From Quadrisphaera sp. INWT6 (GTDB lineage Bacteria; Actinomycetota; Actinomycetes; Actinomycetales; Quadrisphaeraceae): a DNA stretch of 64,000 bases. The position numbers and the translations under genes were made by a program. Shown one piece after another: positions 24,343-34,323 of the stretch; position 1 is the stretch's first letter; each line of letters starts with the position of its first letter. Under the pieces are notes generated by a model. The model did not search any database. It saw only the letters and a list, made by a program, of their open reading frames with translations, and was not told where the DNA came from. The stretch spans positions 372,001 to 436,000 of the forward strand of contig NZ_VUOH01000005.1 in the NCBI RefSeq assembly GCF_015390235.1. The letters are read 5' to 3'.

Positions 24343-24690
24343 GTGGACCGGGCCGTCGCCCTCCTCCTGCTGGGTCTCGTGCGCTGCTACCAGCTGCTCG
24401 TCTCCCCCCTGCTGGGCCCGGTGTGCCGCTACGGCCCCTCCTGCTCCTCCTACGGGGCCACGGCCCTGCGCGAGCACGGCGCCGCGGTCGGCACCTGGCT
24501 GACCGCGCGCCGGCTGCTGCGCTGCCACCCCTGGGCCCGCGGCGGGTGGGACCCGGTCCCCAGCCGCTCGGCACGGGCGCGGGCGCGCAGGGCCCACACT
24601 GGTAGCCGGCGCCCAGCGCCGCACGACGCCAGCACCCGCCACCACCGAGACCACGGGCCCGCACGCCCCGAGCCCGCGAGGACGCGATGA
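24343..24690 (+). CDS. yidD: Membrane protein insertion efficiency factor YidD
   Basis: A 115-residue protein of the YidD (DUF37) family. The core is recognisable as [23 protein letters not shown] with the conserved paired cysteines, then [17 protein letters not shown]. The start is chosen at GTG 24343 ([13 protein letters not shown]); an earlier GTG at 24302 is out of frame with the core and yields unrelated sequence. No convincing ribosome site precedes 24343, so the start is uncertain. The C-terminal 40 residues after DPVP are Arg/His/Ala-rich and not part of the family fold. The stop overlaps the yidC ATG by 4 bases. YidD supports YidC-dependent membrane insertion in E. coli. Confidence 0.85.
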   Translation: MDRAVALLLLGLVRCYQLLVSPLLGPVCRYGPSCSSYGATALREHGAAVGTWLTARRLLRCHPWARGGWDPVPSRSARARARRAHTGSRRPAPHDASTRHHRDHGPARPEPARTR

Positions 24691-25649
24691 ACTTCTTCGA
24701 GAGCCTGATCTACCCGCTCGAGTGGGTGGTCGCCTGGATCATGGTGCAGGCGCACGCCGGCCTGACGGCCCTGGGCATGCCCGAGAGCGGGGGCTGGACC
24801 TGGGCGCTCTCGATCGTCGCGCTGGTGATCATCATCCGCATCGTGCTGATCCCGCTGTTCGTGAAGCAGATCAAGGCCAGCCGCGGCATGGCCCTGCTCC
24901 AGCCGGAGATGCGCAAGATCCAGCAGAAGTACAAGGGCAAGACCGACCCGGCCAGCCGCGAGGCGATGAGCCGGGAGACCATGGAGCTGTACCGCTCCAG
25001 CGGCACGAACCCCTTCTCCTCCTGCCTGCCGATCCTGCTCCAGGCGCCGATCTTCTTCGCCCTGTTCCGGGTGCTCAACTACGGCATCCGCAACGAGGAG
25101 GGCGTCGGCCCGCTGACCAGCGAGCTCGCCCGCCAGGCCGCGGAGTCCAGCATCTTCGGCGCGCGCCTGACCGACACGTTCCTCGGCAGCGACGACCTCA
25201 ACGTCAAGATCCTCACGGCGATCCTGATCGTCGCGATGAGCGCCACGACGTTCACGACGCAGCGCCAGCTGATGATCAAGAACATGCCGGCCTCGGCGCT
25301 GGACAACCCGTTCGCGCAGCAGCAGAAGCTGATCATGTACCTGTTCCCGATCATCTTCGCCGTCTCCGGCGTCAACTTCCCGATCGGCGTCCTCATCTAC
25401 TGGTTCACCACCAACCTGTGGACCGGGGGCCAGCAGGCCTACGTCATCCGGCGCATGCCCGCCCCCGGCTCCAAGGCCGAGGAGGCCCTCGAGGCCCGTC
25501 GCGCCCGCAAGCGCGCCCGCCACGGCGTGGCCTCGACCGACGTCGTCGCCGGCGAGGTCGTCGAGGAGCAGCCCGCGGCCCGCGCCGGGCAGCGCACGCA
25601 GCCCAAGCGGAAGGACCGCAACCGCGGTCCCGCCCGCTCCCAGAACTGA
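24687..25649 (+). CDS. yidC: Membrane protein insertase YidC/Oxa1
   Basis: A 320-residue insertase that folds membrane proteins with or without Sec. Helix 1 spans about residues 5-25. A second helix ([20 protein letters not shown]) carries the conserved basic residue of the hydrophilic groove. The cytoplasmic hairpin [20 protein letters not shown] is present, followed by [19 protein letters not shown] and two further helices with [15 protein letters not shown]. The C terminus is basic ([12 protein letters not shown]), suited to ribosome binding. It starts with ATG overlapping yidD. Confidence 0.96.
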   Translation: MNFFESLIYPLEWVVAWIMVQAHAGLTALGMPESGGWTWALSIVALVIIIRIVLIPLFVKQIKASRGMALLQPEMRKIQQKYKGKTDPASREAMSRETMELYRSSGTNPFSSCLPILLQAPIFFALFRVLNYGIRNEEGVGPLTSELARQAAESSIFGARLTDTFLGSDDLNVKILTAILIVAMSATTFTTQRQLMIKNMPASALDNPFAQQQKLIMYLFPIIFAVSGVNFPIGVLIYWFTTNLWTGGQQAYVIRRMPAPGSKAEEALEARRARKRARHGVASTDVVAGEVVEEQPAARAGQRTQPKRKDRNRGPARSQN

Positions 25650-25680
25650 ACGACGCGCACGAGACGACGAGGAGGCCGTG

Positions 25681-26274
25681 GTGAGCACCCACCTGGACGC
25701 TGAGCAGGACGCGCAGGAGACCCCCGGAGCCGTGGGGACCCCCGCCGGCGACGAGGCCCCCGCGGCCACCACCGAGGCCGGTGGCGAGCGGCGCACGCGC
25801 ATCGCCCGCCTGGAGGAGGAGGGCGAGGTCGCCGCCGACTACCTCGAGGAGCTCCTCGACATCGCCGACCTCGACGGTGACATCGACATCGACGTGGAGG
25901 ACGGCCGCGCCGCCGTCTCCGTGGTGGGCGAGGGCGCCGACGGCGCCGCGCTGCAGCGGCTCGCGGGCCAGCGCGGTGAGGTCCTCGAGGCCCTCCAGGA
26001 CCTCACGCGCCTGGCCGTCCAGGCGCGCACCGGCGAGCGCAGCCGCCTCATGCTCGACGTCGCGGGCCACCGCGCCCGCCGGCGCGAGGAGCTCCAGGGC
26101 CTGGCCGCCGAGGCGGTCCAGCAGGTGCAGCGCCACGGCGAGCCCGTGGCCCTCGACCCGATGAACCCCTTCGAGCGCAAGGTCGTGCACGACGCCGTCG
26201 CCGCCGCCGGCCTGGTCAGCGACTCCGAGGGCGAGGAGCCGCACCGGCGCGTCGTCGTCTCGGCCGCCGGCTGA
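25681..26274 (+). CDS. jag: Jag/KhpB family R3H-domain RNA-binding protein
   Basis: A 197-residue protein with an acidic N-terminal leader, a KH-like segment (about 45-110: AADYLEELLDIADLDGDIDIDV ... GQRGEVLEALQDLTRLAVQ) and a C-terminal R3H domain (LDPMNPFERKVVHDAVAAAG). KH-R3H proteins bind RNA and affect cell elongation in Gram-positive bacteria. The second of two adjacent GTG codons is preferred because GGAGG lies five bases upstream of it. The next gene starts one base after its stop. The position between yidC and rsmG is conserved across actinobacteria. Confidence 0.93.
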   Translation: MSTHLDAEQDAQETPGAVGTPAGDEAPAATTEAGGERRTRIARLEEEGEVAADYLEELLDIADLDGDIDIDVEDGRAAVSVVGEGADGAALQRLAGQRGEVLEALQDLTRLAVQARTGERSRLMLDVAGHRARRREELQGLAAEAVQQVQRHGEPVALDPMNPFERKVVHDAVAAAGLVSDSEGEEPHRRVVVSAAG

Positions 26275-26275
26275 G

Positions 26276-27058
26276 GTGACGCCCACCGGACCGACCGAGC
26301 TGCCCGGGCCGACCGAGCTGGTCGAGCCCGAGGAGCTCCGGGGGGCCGTCGCCGCCGTCTTCGGCGACGGCGCCCCCCTGGCGCGCCGCTACGCCGGCCA
26401 CCTGGCCACCTCCGCGGTGGAGCGCGGTCTGGTGGGGCCCCGGGAGGTCCCGCGGCTGTGGGAGCGCCACGTGCTGAACTGCGCCGTCGTCGGGGAGCTG
26501 CTGCCGCAGGGCGCGTCGGTCGTCGACGTCGGCAGCGGGGCGGGCCTGCCCGGGCTGTGCCTGGCCCTGGCGCGCCCCGACGCGTCCGTGGTGCTCCTGG
26601 AGCCGCTGGAGCGGCGCGCGACCTGGCTCGGGGAGGTCGTGGCCGACCTCGACCTGGGCTCCCGGGTGCGGGTGGTGCGCGGGCGCGCCGAGGACGCCGC
26701 GCCCGGCCGCCCGCTGGCCCTCGAGCCCGCTGACGTCGTCACCGCCCGCGCCGTCGCGCCGCTGGAGCGCCTGGCCGGCTGGTGCCTGCCGCTGGCGCGC
26801 CGGGGCGGGCTCCTGCTGGCGCTCAAGGGCCGCAGCGCGGCCGAGGAGCTGGAGGCCTCGCGCGGGGCGCTGGCGCGCGCCGGTGGGCTCGACCCCCGCC
26901 TGCTGGAGGCCGGGACCGGCGTCGTCCCCGTCCCGACCACCGTGCTGAGCGTTACTGTGGGTGCCGCTCATCACCCGGCCGGGGGTGCGCCAGGCGGAGA
27001 GGACGTCGGTGGTCGATCACGAGCGGCGCGCAGGCGCACGCGGCAGCCACGTGGCTGA
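26276..27058 (+). CDS. rsmG: 16S rRNA (guanine-N7)-methyltransferase RsmG
   Basis: A 260-residue SAM-dependent methyltransferase modifying G527 of 16S rRNA. The motif LWERHVLNCAVVGELLP, the SAM site VVDVGSGAGLPGLCLALARP, the acidic residue in VVLLEPLERRATWL and the catalytic region DVVTARAVAPLERLAGW match GidB/RsmG. The GTG start is one base after the jag stop. The last about 40 residues (after TVLSVTVG) are Gly/Arg-rich and overlap the parA start by 50 bases in another frame, so the C-terminal tail is probably non-essential. Confidence 0.95.
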   Translation: MTPTGPTELPGPTELVEPEELRGAVAAVFGDGAPLARRYAGHLATSAVERGLVGPREVPRLWERHVLNCAVVGELLPQGASVVDVGSGAGLPGLCLALARPDASVVLLEPLERRATWLGEVVADLDLGSRVRVVRGRAEDAAPGRPLALEPADVVTARAVAPLERLAGWCLPLARRGGLLLALKGRSAAEELEASRGALARAGGLDPRLLEAGTGVVPVPTTVLSVTVGAAHHPAGGAPGGEDVGGRSRAARRRTRQPRG

Positions 27059-28321
27059 GCGCGCGCCCGAGCTGACCAGCGACGCCGAGGAGACCGCCCG
27101 CAGGGCGCTCCTCGCGCAGGCCATCCCCGACGCCGGCGAGGACACCCCGCTGGCCCGCCAGGCCGCCGAGGACGCCCGCCGCCGCATCCGGCTGCGGGGC
27201 CGCACGCTGCCCAAGCCCGACCAGACCCGCGTGCTGACCGTCGCCAACCAGAAGGGCGGCGTCGGCAAGACCACCAGCGCCGTCAACCTGGCGGCCGCGC
27301 TCGCCCAGTGCGGGCTGCAGGTGCTGGTCCTCGACGTCGACCCGCAGGGCAACGCCTCGACGGCCCTGGGCGTCGCCCACGAGGACCGCACGCCCGGCAC
27401 CTACGAGGTCCTGGTCGACGGACTGCCGCTGTCCGAGGCCGTGCGCCCCTGCCCCGACGTGCGCGGGCTCGAGGTCTGCCCGGCGAGCATCGACCTCGCC
27501 GGCGCCGAGATGGAGCTGGCGCAGGAGCCCGACATGGTGGCCCGCGTCTCGCTGCTGAAGACCGCGCTGGCCGACCACGTCGCCGAGCGCGAGGCCCAGG
27601 GGCGCCCCCGGCTCGACTACGTGCTGCTCGACTGCCCCCGAGCCTGGGCCTGATCACCCTGAACGCGCTGGTGGCGGCCCGCGAGGTGCTGATCCCCATC
27701 CAGTGCGAGTACTACGCGCTCGAGGGCCTCACGCAGCTGCGCAACAACATCGGGCTGGTCCAGCGGTCGCTGAACCCGGTGCTGGAGATCTCCACGATCC
27801 TGCTGACGATGTTCGACGCGCGCACCCGCCTCGCCCGCGAGGTGGCCGACGAGGTGCGCCGCGCCTTCCCGGACCGGGTGCTGGAGACCTCCATCCCCCG
27901 CTCCGTGCGCATCTCCGAGGCCCCCAGCCACGGCGAGACGGTCATGACCTACGACCCGGGCAACTCCGGGGCGCTGTCGTACCTCCAGGCGGCCCGTGAG
28001 CTCTCCGAGGGCCACGAGGCCCGCGTGCGCCAGGCCGCCGAGGCGGCCCAGGCAGCTCAGGTCGCTGACGAGGCGCCCGGGGCTGCCGAGGACGAGGCGC
28101 CGACCCCCGCGCCGGCCCCCGGGGTCTCCGTCCAGGAGCCCGCCGCGGCCGAGGAGCCCGCTCCGGTCGAGGCGCAGGACGGGCCCGAGGAGCGGCCCGA
28201 GCCGCAGGGCGGCCCGTCCGACGTCGTCGACCTGCGCACCGGCCCGCTCGACCTGCGCGGGTCGTGGACGCCGGACCGCAGCACCCGGGGCCAGCGCCGA
28301 GCAGCAGGAGGACGGTCGTGA
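27009..28321 (+). CDS. parA: Chromosome partitioning ATPase ParA, with a -1 frameshift
   Basis: A Walker-type partition ATPase that moves ParB-parS origin complexes. The GTG start at 27009 is supported by GGAGAGGA at 26996-27003. Motifs: deviant Walker [11 protein letters not shown] and switch [12 protein letters not shown] in the first frame. The reading frame then stops at 27653 just after LLDCPRAWA, where the family has [16 protein letters not shown]. Adding one C to the C run at 27635-27639 restores [16 protein letters not shown] through to 28321 in the next frame. The corrected length is 437 residues; the C-terminal 110 are Ala/Glu/Pro-rich. The stop overlaps the parB start. A sequencing slip is likely because neighbours are intact and the rest shows no decay. 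Confidence 0.88.
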
Positions 28322-29511
28322 GCGAGCGACGCCGGGGGCTCGGCCGCGGGCTGGGAGCCCTCATCCCCGACGCGGTCTCACCCGAGGTGACCGGCCAGCT
28401 CACCGCCGTGCGGCCGACCGCCCGCGCCGAGCGGCCCCGCGAGGACGCAGCCGCCCCCGCCGCGGCGCCGGCTGCCGCGGCGGCCCAGGACGGCGGCACC
28501 GCCGACCCCGCCGTCATCGACCTGCGCGACGGCGCCCCGGCCCGCCAGGCCCCGCGCCGCGGCGGATCGCGGTCCACGGCGGGGGCCGACGAGGAGGACC
28601 TCCTCCCGATCCCCGGCACCTGGTACGCCGAGGTGCCCGTCGGCTCGGTGAGCCCCAACCCGCGCCAGCCGCGGCTCGTCTTCGACGAGGACGCGCACGC
28701 CGAGCTGGTGCACAGCGTCAAGGAGATCGGCGTCCTGCAGCCGGTCGTCGTCAGGCCCCTGCGCCGCGCCGACGGCGCCGCCCAGGGCCCCGACGAGCAG
28801 ATGTCGTTCGAGCTGGTCATGGGCGAGCGCCGCTGGCGCGCCGCGGAGAGCGCGGGCCTGACCACGGTGCCCGCGATCGTGCGCGACACCACCGACGAGG
28901 ACATGCTGCGCGACGCGCTGCTGGAGAACCTCCACCGCTCCGACCTGAACCCGCTGGAGGAGGCCGCCGCCTACCAGCAGCTCCTCGACGACTTCGGCTG
29001 CACGCACGACTCCCTCGCCCAGCGCCTGGGGCGCTCCCGGCCGCAGATCTCGAACACCATCCGCCTGCTGCGCCTGCCCCCGTCGGTCGCGCGGCGCGTG
29101 GCGGCCGGGGTGCTGTCCGCCGGCCACGCCCGCGCCCTCCTCGGGCTGCCCACCGGCGACGCGATGGAGCGCCTGGCGCAGCGGATCGTGGCCGAGGGCC
29201 TGTCGGTGCGCACCACCGAGGAGCTCGTGGCCCTCGGCGGCGTCGGCGCGCCCCGGCCGTCGCGCGAGCAGGTGCGTTCGGCGTCCGCTCCGGTCCTCGA
29301 CGACCTGGCCGCCCGCCTGTCCGACAGGTTCGACACCCGCGTGAGCGTCGCGATGGGCGCCCGCAAGGGCCGCCTGACCGTCGAGTTCGCGACCCTGGAG
29401 GACCTCGACAGGATCCTCGGGTCCCTCGCGCCGGACGAGGCCGGCTCGGTGGCCGGGGCCGCCGCCGCGGACGACGCCGAGGGTGCGGACGCACCCACCG
29501 GCGCCCTCTGA
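28318..29511 (+). CDS. parB: Chromosome partitioning protein ParB
   Basis: A 397-residue parS-binding CTPase. An Arg/Gly N-terminal ParA-stimulating segment ([17 protein letters not shown]) comes first, then a disordered linker. The ParB/Srx domain has [20 protein letters not shown] and the CTP-binding box [33 protein letters not shown] and the helix-turn-helix ([22 protein letters not shown]) follow, and a C-terminal dimer domain ends the protein. The GTG start at 28318 has AGGAGGA upstream and overlaps the parA stop (GTGA). Length and motifs are normal. Confidence 0.96.
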   Translation: MSERRRGLGRGLGALIPDAVSPEVTGQLTAVRPTARAERPREDAAAPAAAPAAAAAQDGGTADPAVIDLRDGAPARQAPRRGGSRSTAGADEEDLLPIPGTWYAEVPVGSVSPNPRQPRLVFDEDAHAELVHSVKEIGVLQPVVVRPLRRADGAAQGPDEQMSFELVMGERRWRAAESAGLTTVPAIVRDTTDEDMLRDALLENLHRSDLNPLEEAAAYQQLLDDFGCTHDSLAQRLGRSRPQISNTIRLLRLPPSVARRVAAGVLSAGHARALLGLPTGDAMERLAQRIVAEGLSVRTTEELVALGGVGAPRPSREQVRSASAPVLDDLAARLSDRFDTRVSVAMGARKGRLTVEFATLEDLDRILGSLAPDEAGSVAGAAAADDAEGADAPTGAL

Positions 29512-29530
29512 CCCCTCCGGACGGACCGGC

Positions 29531-30169
29531 GTGTCGCGCCGCATCGCCCCGCTGACCCTGGAGTCCCTGCCGGACCTGCCCTCGGGCTGCCGCGGCTGCG
29601 TGTCCTGGGAGCTCGACCCGGTCTCGGCGGGCCGCGCCGTCGCCGCCGGGGGCACCGCCTTCGAGAAGGAGGCGTGGCTGTCCTCGGTGCTGCTCGAGTG
29701 GGGCAGCGCGGGGCGGCTGGCGTACGTCGACGACGCGCTCGCCGGCTTCGTCACCTACGCCCCGCCGGTGCACGTCCCCCGCTCGCGCAGCTTCCCCACC
29801 TCACCGGTCAGCGGTGACGCCGTCCTGCTCATGACGGGCCACGTGCTGCCCCAGCACCGCGGCGGGGGCATCGCGCGGATGCTCGTGCAGAGCGCGGCGA
29901 AGGACCTCACCCAGCGCGGCGTGCGGGCGCTGGAGGCCTTCGGCGCCGCCGGCCCGGAGGTCGACGAGCGGCGGCTGGGCCTGTCGGCGGACTGCGTCGT
30001 CCCCGCGGCCTTCTACGAGGCCGTCGGCTTCACCGTGGTGAGGCCCCACCACCGCTGGCCGCGCCTGCGCCTGGAGCTGCGGACGGCCCTGTCGTGGCGC
30101 GAGGACGTCGAGGCGGCCCTGGAGCGCATCCTGGGGCGCGCGCGGGTGCCCGTCCTCTCCGGGGTCTGA
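29531..30169 (+). CDS. GNAT family N-acetyltransferase
   Basis: A 212-residue acetyltransferase-like protein commonly found between parB and trxA in actinobacteria. The GTG start (VSRRIAPLTLESLPDLP) lies 19 bases after the parB stop. A Cys/Trp segment SGCRGCVSWELDP near residue 20 is a hallmark of this subgroup. The acetyl-CoA loop is PQHRGGGIARMLVQSAAKDL (residues about 110-130), and the C-terminal AAFYEAVGFTVV motif is typical GNAT. Substrate is unknown. A strong hairpin ends the transcription unit downstream. Confidence 0.88.
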   Translation: MSRRIAPLTLESLPDLPSGCRGCVSWELDPVSAGRAVAAGGTAFEKEAWLSSVLLEWGSAGRLAYVDDALAGFVTYAPPVHVPRSRSFPTSPVSGDAVLLMTGHVLPQHRGGGIARMLVQSAAKDLTQRGVRALEAFGAAGPEVDERRLGLSADCVVPAAFYEAVGFTVVRPHHRWPRLRLELRTALSWREDVEAALERILGRARVPVLSGV

Positions 30170-30240
30170 CCGACCCCTCCGGGCTGTCACAGGGCCGTCA
30201 CAGGGCCGCCAGGGGGTCGCGGCGGGGCTCTGGCCGCCCG

Positions 30241-30284
30241 CACGACGAAGGCCCCCGACCTCGCGGTCGGGGGCCTTCGTCGTG
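30241..30284. terminator. Bidirectional hairpin terminator between the GNAT gene and trxA
   Basis: A perfect 20-bp stem (30241-30260 with 30265-30284) has a TCGC loop and lies between the convergent GNAT and trxA genes. The stem contains GGCCCCCGACC-type GC pairs and is not followed by a T run. It should end both the rpmH-parB side and the trx operon. Confidence 0.85.
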
Positions 30285-30294
30285 GACGGGTGCG

Positions 30295-30618
30295 TCAGCC
30301 GATGAACTCGGCGAGCTCCTTCAGCAGCACCGGCTTCGGGCGCGCGCCGATGATCTGCTTCACCAGCTCACCGCCCTTGTAGACGTTGAGCGTCGGGATC
30401 GAGGTGATGCCGTACGCCGCGGACGTGCGCGGGTTCTCGTCGGTGTTCACCTTGACCACGTCGAGCGCCTCGGAGTTCTCGCTGGCGATCTCCTCGATGA
30501 TCGGGGAGACCTGGCGGCACGGGCCGCACCAGGGGGCCCAGAAGTCGACGAGGACGGGCTTGTCGGACTGCAGCACCTCGGTGTCGAAGGTGGCGTCGGT
30601 GACGGCGCGAGCGGTCAT
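30295..30618 (-). CDS. trxA: Thioredoxin
   Basis: A 107-residue cytoplasmic disulfide reductase with active site WCGPC (FWAPWCGPCRQVSP, Cys at about 31 and 34) and the cis-proline loop SIPTLNVYKGG. The ATG start is preceded by GAGAGGAA. It lies 65 bases downstream of trxB on the same strand, forming a trxB-trxA unit as in other actinobacteria. Length and residues are standard. Confidence 0.97.
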   Translation of the reverse strand: MTARAVTDATFDTEVLQSDKPVLVDFWAPWCGPCRQVSPIIEEIASENSEALDVVKVNTDENPRTSAAYGITSIPTLNVYKGGELVKQIIGARPKPVLLKELAEFIG

Positions 30619-30683
30619 GGCGGTTCCTCTCTGCGGTGGGTCGGTGGACGGTCAGGTGGTCTGGTGGTGCGCGGCGGGGCTCG

Positions 30684-31688
30684 TCAGCCGACGGCGGTCG
30701 CCTCGGCGACCTCCTCGGCCTCGACGGCAGCGACCCGCGGGGAGTCGGTGTCGGCGAGGGCCGCCAGGTAGCGCTCGGCGTCGAGCGCGGCGACCGTGCC
30801 GGACGCGGCGGCGGTGATGGCCTGGCGGTACTCGTGGTCGACCACGTCGCCGCAGGCGAAGACGCCCGGGAGGTTGGTGCGCGAGGAGCGCCCGTCGACC
30901 GCGACGTAGCCCTTGTCGTCGAGGTCGACCTGGCCGGTGAACAGGTCGGTGCGCGGGTCGTGGCCGATGGCCACGAAGGCGCCCTCCACCGGCAGGTCGC
31001 GGAGCTCGCCGGTGGTGGTGTCGCGCAGGCGGAGCCCGGTGACCTTGCCCTCGCCCAGGACGTCCTCGACGGCGCTGTTCCAGGCGAAGCGGATCTTCGG
31101 GTCGTTCTGCGCCCGGGTCTGCATGATCTTCGAGGCGCGGAGCTCGCTGCGGCGGTGCACCAGGGTGACCGACTCGGCGAAGCGCGTCAGGAAGGTCGCC
31201 TCCTCCAGGGCGGAGTCGCCGCCGCCGACGACGGCGACGTCCTTGCCCTTGAAGAAGAAGCCGTCGCAGGTGGCGCACCAGGAGACGCCGTGGCCGGAGA
31301 GGCGCTTCTCGTTCGGCAGGCCCAGCTCGCGGTAGGCGGAGCCGGTGGCCAGGACGACGACGCGCGAGCGGTAGGTCTCACCGAGGCCGGTGCGCACCAC
31401 CTTGACGTCACCCGTCAGCTCGAGCTCGACCGCGTCGTCGTAGACGACCTCGGCGCCGAAGCGCTCGGCCTGCGCCTGCATGCGCTCCATGAGGTCGGGG
31501 CCCATGAGCCCCTCGGGGAAGCCGGGGAAGTTCTCGACCTCGGTGGTGTTCATCAGCGCACCGCCGACGGTCACCGAGCCGGCGACCACGACGGGCCTCA
31601 GGTCGGCGCGGGCGGCGTAGATCGCCGCCGTCCAGCCGGCGGGCCCAGAACCCACGATCACCAGGTCGCGGACGTCGTCCGAAGTCAC
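30684..31688 (-). CDS. trxB: Thioredoxin-disulfide reductase
   Basis: A 334-residue NADPH-dependent flavoprotein that reduces thioredoxin. The FAD motif is [17 protein letters not shown], the redox-active pair is in WCATCDG, the NADPH motif is [15 protein letters not shown], and the second FAD site is [20 protein letters not shown] at 31688 is used because GGAGGAG lies about eight bases upstream; a longer frame starting in MWRRSLP lacks support. The C-terminal 25 residues (Val/Glu/Ala-rich) extend past the usual end. Confidence 0.96.
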   Translation of the reverse strand: MTSDDVRDLVIVGSGPAGWTAAIYAARADLRPVVVAGSVTVGGALMNTTEVENFPGFPEGLMGPDLMERMQAQAERFGAEVVYDDAVELELTGDVKVVRTGLGETYRSRVVVLATGSAYRELGLPNEKRLSGHGVSWCATCDGFFFKGKDVAVVGGGDSALEEATFLTRFAESVTLVHRRSELRASKIMQTRAQNDPKIRFAWNSAVEDVLGEGKVTGLRLRDTTTGELRDLPVEGAFVAIGHDPRTDLFTGQVDLDDKGYVAVDGRSSRTNLPGVFACGDVVDHEYRQAITAAASGTVAALDAERYLAALADTDSPRVAAVEAEEVAEATAVG

Positions 31689-31787
31689 AGGCAGGCTCCT
31701 CCGCCACATCGAGCCGCCGGGGTCTCCCGGCGCCGTTCGTGCAACGGATCGTAGGCGCGCGGTGTTCCCCGGCCGCGCCTCGGCGGC

Positions 31788-34103
31788 TCAGCGAGCGGAG
31801 ACCTCGTCGACGGCGGCGGCGTAGCCGGTGCCGTTCGCGGGGAGCTGCGTGAACCACAGGAGCAGGTGCGTGGCGGTGGCGGGCTGGTCGAGGGGGACCT
31901 CGACGGTCTGGCCGCCGGTGCCCGCGGCGGTGGTGGTCAGCACGGTGCTGCCCTCGTAGCCGCCGTCGGGGCTGCTGCGGACCTCGACGGTGCCGCCGGT
32001 GCCCTGCGTGGTCAGCGACAGCGAGGTCACGGTGCTGGGGGTGGTGCCGTCGCCGAGCTGCAGGGAGAGGCCCACGCCGCGCTTGAGGTTGCCCAGCGCG
32101 GCGCTGGTGTACGTGCTCGACGTCCAGGAGGTGGCGAGGTCGCCGTCGACCGCGCGGCTCGCGGCGGCGTCGTTCTCGGTGCCGTCGCCGAAGGGGTCGG
32201 CGGGGGTGGCCCCGGTGACCTCCGCCGCCGGGGCGCCCTCGGTGGCACCGTCGGCGGCGGGCTCCGAGGCGCCGGTGCCCGGGGCGGCGCCGTCAGCGCC
32301 TGCGGCGTGCGGCGCGGCCGCGCTGCCCGTGCTGGCGTCCGACGGCGCGATGCCCAGGACCCCTCCGAGGGCGGAGGCGTTGGCGATGACGAGCACCACG
32401 AGGGCCACCAGGAGGGCGGCCACGAGGCCCAGCACGGCCAGCACCGGTCCGCGGCGGCGGCGCTCGCGGGGGTGGTCGTGGGGGTGGTCGTCCTGGACGT
32501 CCTCGTGCAGCGCGGCGGTCGGCTGGACCCGGGCGCGGGCGGGAGCCACGACCGCGGCGGGCCGGCTCTCGGACCGGCGGGGGCGAGGACGGGCGCGGCC
32601 CGCGGGTCGCGCCTCGGGTCGAGCCACAGGACGGGCGCCGGCGGGGGCGTGGCCCCAGCCCGCGCCGACCCAGTCGGTGGCGTCGGTGTCGTCGAAGGCG
32701 TCGGTGTCGTCGAAGGCGGCGGTGGTCTCGCGGGGCGAGCGCGCCGGCGCGAGGGGGGTGGTCGCTGCGGGGGCGGCGGGGGCAGCGGCGCTCGGGGCGG
32801 CAGCGGCTGGGCGCGGCTCCGGCGGGGCCACGGGGGCCGTGGCGACCGGGGCGGCTGGCGGGACGGCAGGCCGGGGGCCGCTGACCGGTCCGAGGAGCGC
32901 CTCGAAGGCGTCGCCCCCGGCGGCCTCGCGCTCGGCCCGGCGCTGGGCGGCTCGCCGCGAGGCGCGGGTCTCGGGCGCCGGGGTCACCGGCGCACCCGGT
33001 GCTGCGCCAGCCTCCTCGGCGGCACCAGCACCAGCACCGGCACCGGCACCGGCAGCACCCGCGAAGTGGAGTCCGGGACCGCCGCCGAGCCGTGCGCGCA
33101 CCGGCGCGGACGACCACGCCCGGGCGGGGGCGTCCGCCGTCCCGGCGGCGTCGGCAGCGCCGGCGCTCGGGGACGCAGCGGAGGCGGTGCGGTCGGGGAC
33201 GGGCCAGCTCTCCGGGACGCTGACGCCCAGCCCCGTGCGCGTGACGGGCCCGGTGGAGCTGCCCCACGGTGCGAGCACGGCGGCCACGTCGGAGGGGGTG
33301 GCCGGGCCCTCGCGGTAGGGGCCCAGGACGGCGGCGCACAGCGCGTCGAGGTCGTCGGGGACCCCGGTGGACAGCTGGCCGGGTGTGACGGGGGCACCGC
33401 CGCGGCCGGTGGGGGCCGCGCCCAGCGAGCCGCTCCGACCAGCGGGCCACAGGCCCGTCAGCGCGGCGTAGAGCAGGCGGACCAGGCCCTCGGCGTCCTC
33501 GCGCTCGGCCTCGGCGGGGGTGCGGGGCGGCAGGCCGGCGGCGGCGCTGGCGATCTCCAGGCCCAGCACGCTGACGGCGCCGTCAGCGGTCAGCGCGACC
33601 GAGCTCGGGTCGAGGCGGCGGTGGTGCAGCCCCGAGCGGCTGGCACGGGCCAGCACGGCGGAGGCCTCGCCGACGAGGGCGCGGGCCCGCGAGGCGGGCA
33701 GGGGGGCCTCGCGGAGGAGGTCCGCCAGGGTGCGCCCGGGCGAGCGCTCGGTCACGACCCAGCCGAGGGCGCTGCCGTCGGCGGCGCGCTCGAGCCCGAC
33801 GTCGAGCAGGTGGGGGAGCCGCTCGTCCTCGACGGCGGCGGAGCGGCGGGCGGCGTCGACGGCCTCGGCGGCGGTGGCGCCCGAGACCACGTGGATGACG
33901 ACGGGGCGCAGGAGCTGGTCGTCCTCGCCGTCCCAGGTGGCGGCAGGGCCGTCCTTGGTGCGGCGCTGCAGGAGCCGGTAGCGGCCGTCCAGCAGGACCC
34001 CGACGGAGCCGGCGGCGGTCCGGGCGCGGGCGCCCGTCGCAGCGGGGCCCGTGGCCGTGCCGTCCGAGGTCGGCGCCGACAGGTCTGACTGGCCGTTCAC
34101 CAC
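31788..34103 (-). CDS. Membrane pseudokinase with extracytoplasmic discoidin-like domain (MurJ partner)
   Basis: A 771-residue protein. Residues about 35-290 resemble a Ser/Thr kinase fold (LDGRYRLLQRRTKDG) but the catalytic parts are degenerate. The VAIK lysine is replaced in PVVIHVV, the HRD loop reads HHRRLDPSS and DFG reads VLGLEIA, so it should be inactive. A long Ala/Pro/Arg-rich linker follows. A single transmembrane helix lies around 555-580 (VLAVLGLVAALLVALVVLVIA). A C-terminal domain with AVDGDLATSWTSSTY resembles F5/8-type (discoidin) ligand domains. In mycobacteria a similar pseudokinase is fused to MurJ (MviN) and binds FhaA when phosphorylated by PknB. Here it is a separate gene beside murJ, so the same circuit is inferred. 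The GTG start has GGGGAGGG upstream. Confidence 0.82.
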   Translation of the reverse strand: MVNGQSDLSAPTSDGTATGPAATGARARTAAGSVGVLLDGRYRLLQRRTKDGPAATWDGEDDQLLRPVVIHVVSGATAAEAVDAARRSAAVEDERLPHLLDVGLERAADGSALGWVVTERSPGRTLADLLREAPLPASRARALVGEASAVLARASRSGLHHRRLDPSSVALTADGAVSVLGLEIASAAAGLPPRTPAEAEREDAEGLVRLLYAALTGLWPAGRSGSLGAAPTGRGGAPVTPGQLSTGVPDDLDALCAAVLGPYREGPATPSDVAAVLAPWGSSTGPVTRTGLGVSVPESWPVPDRTASAASPSAGAADAAGTADAPARAWSSAPVRARLGGGPGLHFAGAAGAGAGAGAGAAEEAGAAPGAPVTPAPETRASRRAAQRRAEREAAGGDAFEALLGPVSGPRPAVPPAAPVATAPVAPPEPRPAAAAPSAAAPAAPAATTPLAPARSPRETTAAFDDTDAFDDTDATDWVGAGWGHAPAGARPVARPEARPAGRARPRPRRSESRPAAVVAPARARVQPTAALHEDVQDDHPHDHPRERRRRGPVLAVLGLVAALLVALVVLVIANASALGGVLGIAPSDASTGSAAAPHAAGADGAAPGTGASEPAADGATEGAPAAEVTGATPADPFGDGTENDAAASRAVDGDLATSWTSSTYTSAALGNLKRGVGLSLQLGDGTTPSTVTSLSLTTQGTGGTVEVRSSPDGGYEGSTVLTTTAAGTGGQTVEVPLDQPATATHLLLWFTQLPANGTGYAAAVDEVSAR

Positions 34104-34323
34104 TGCCCACCCTCCCCGCGATGCTCCGCCCGGGGCTCCCGGCCTGTCCGGGGCGCGTGCGAGACGTCAGCCCATGCTAGGCCGGGAGACCTCCCGGAGC
34201 CCGGAGGCGAGCGCGCGTCGCGAGGGCGCGTCGCGGGTCGGGGCAGGGCGGTGCGCCCGGCTCGCGGGGGTTCGTCCGCGTCTGCCCGGTGAGGGGTGGG
34301 GGCGTGCCCGAGGGGGCGGTGGC

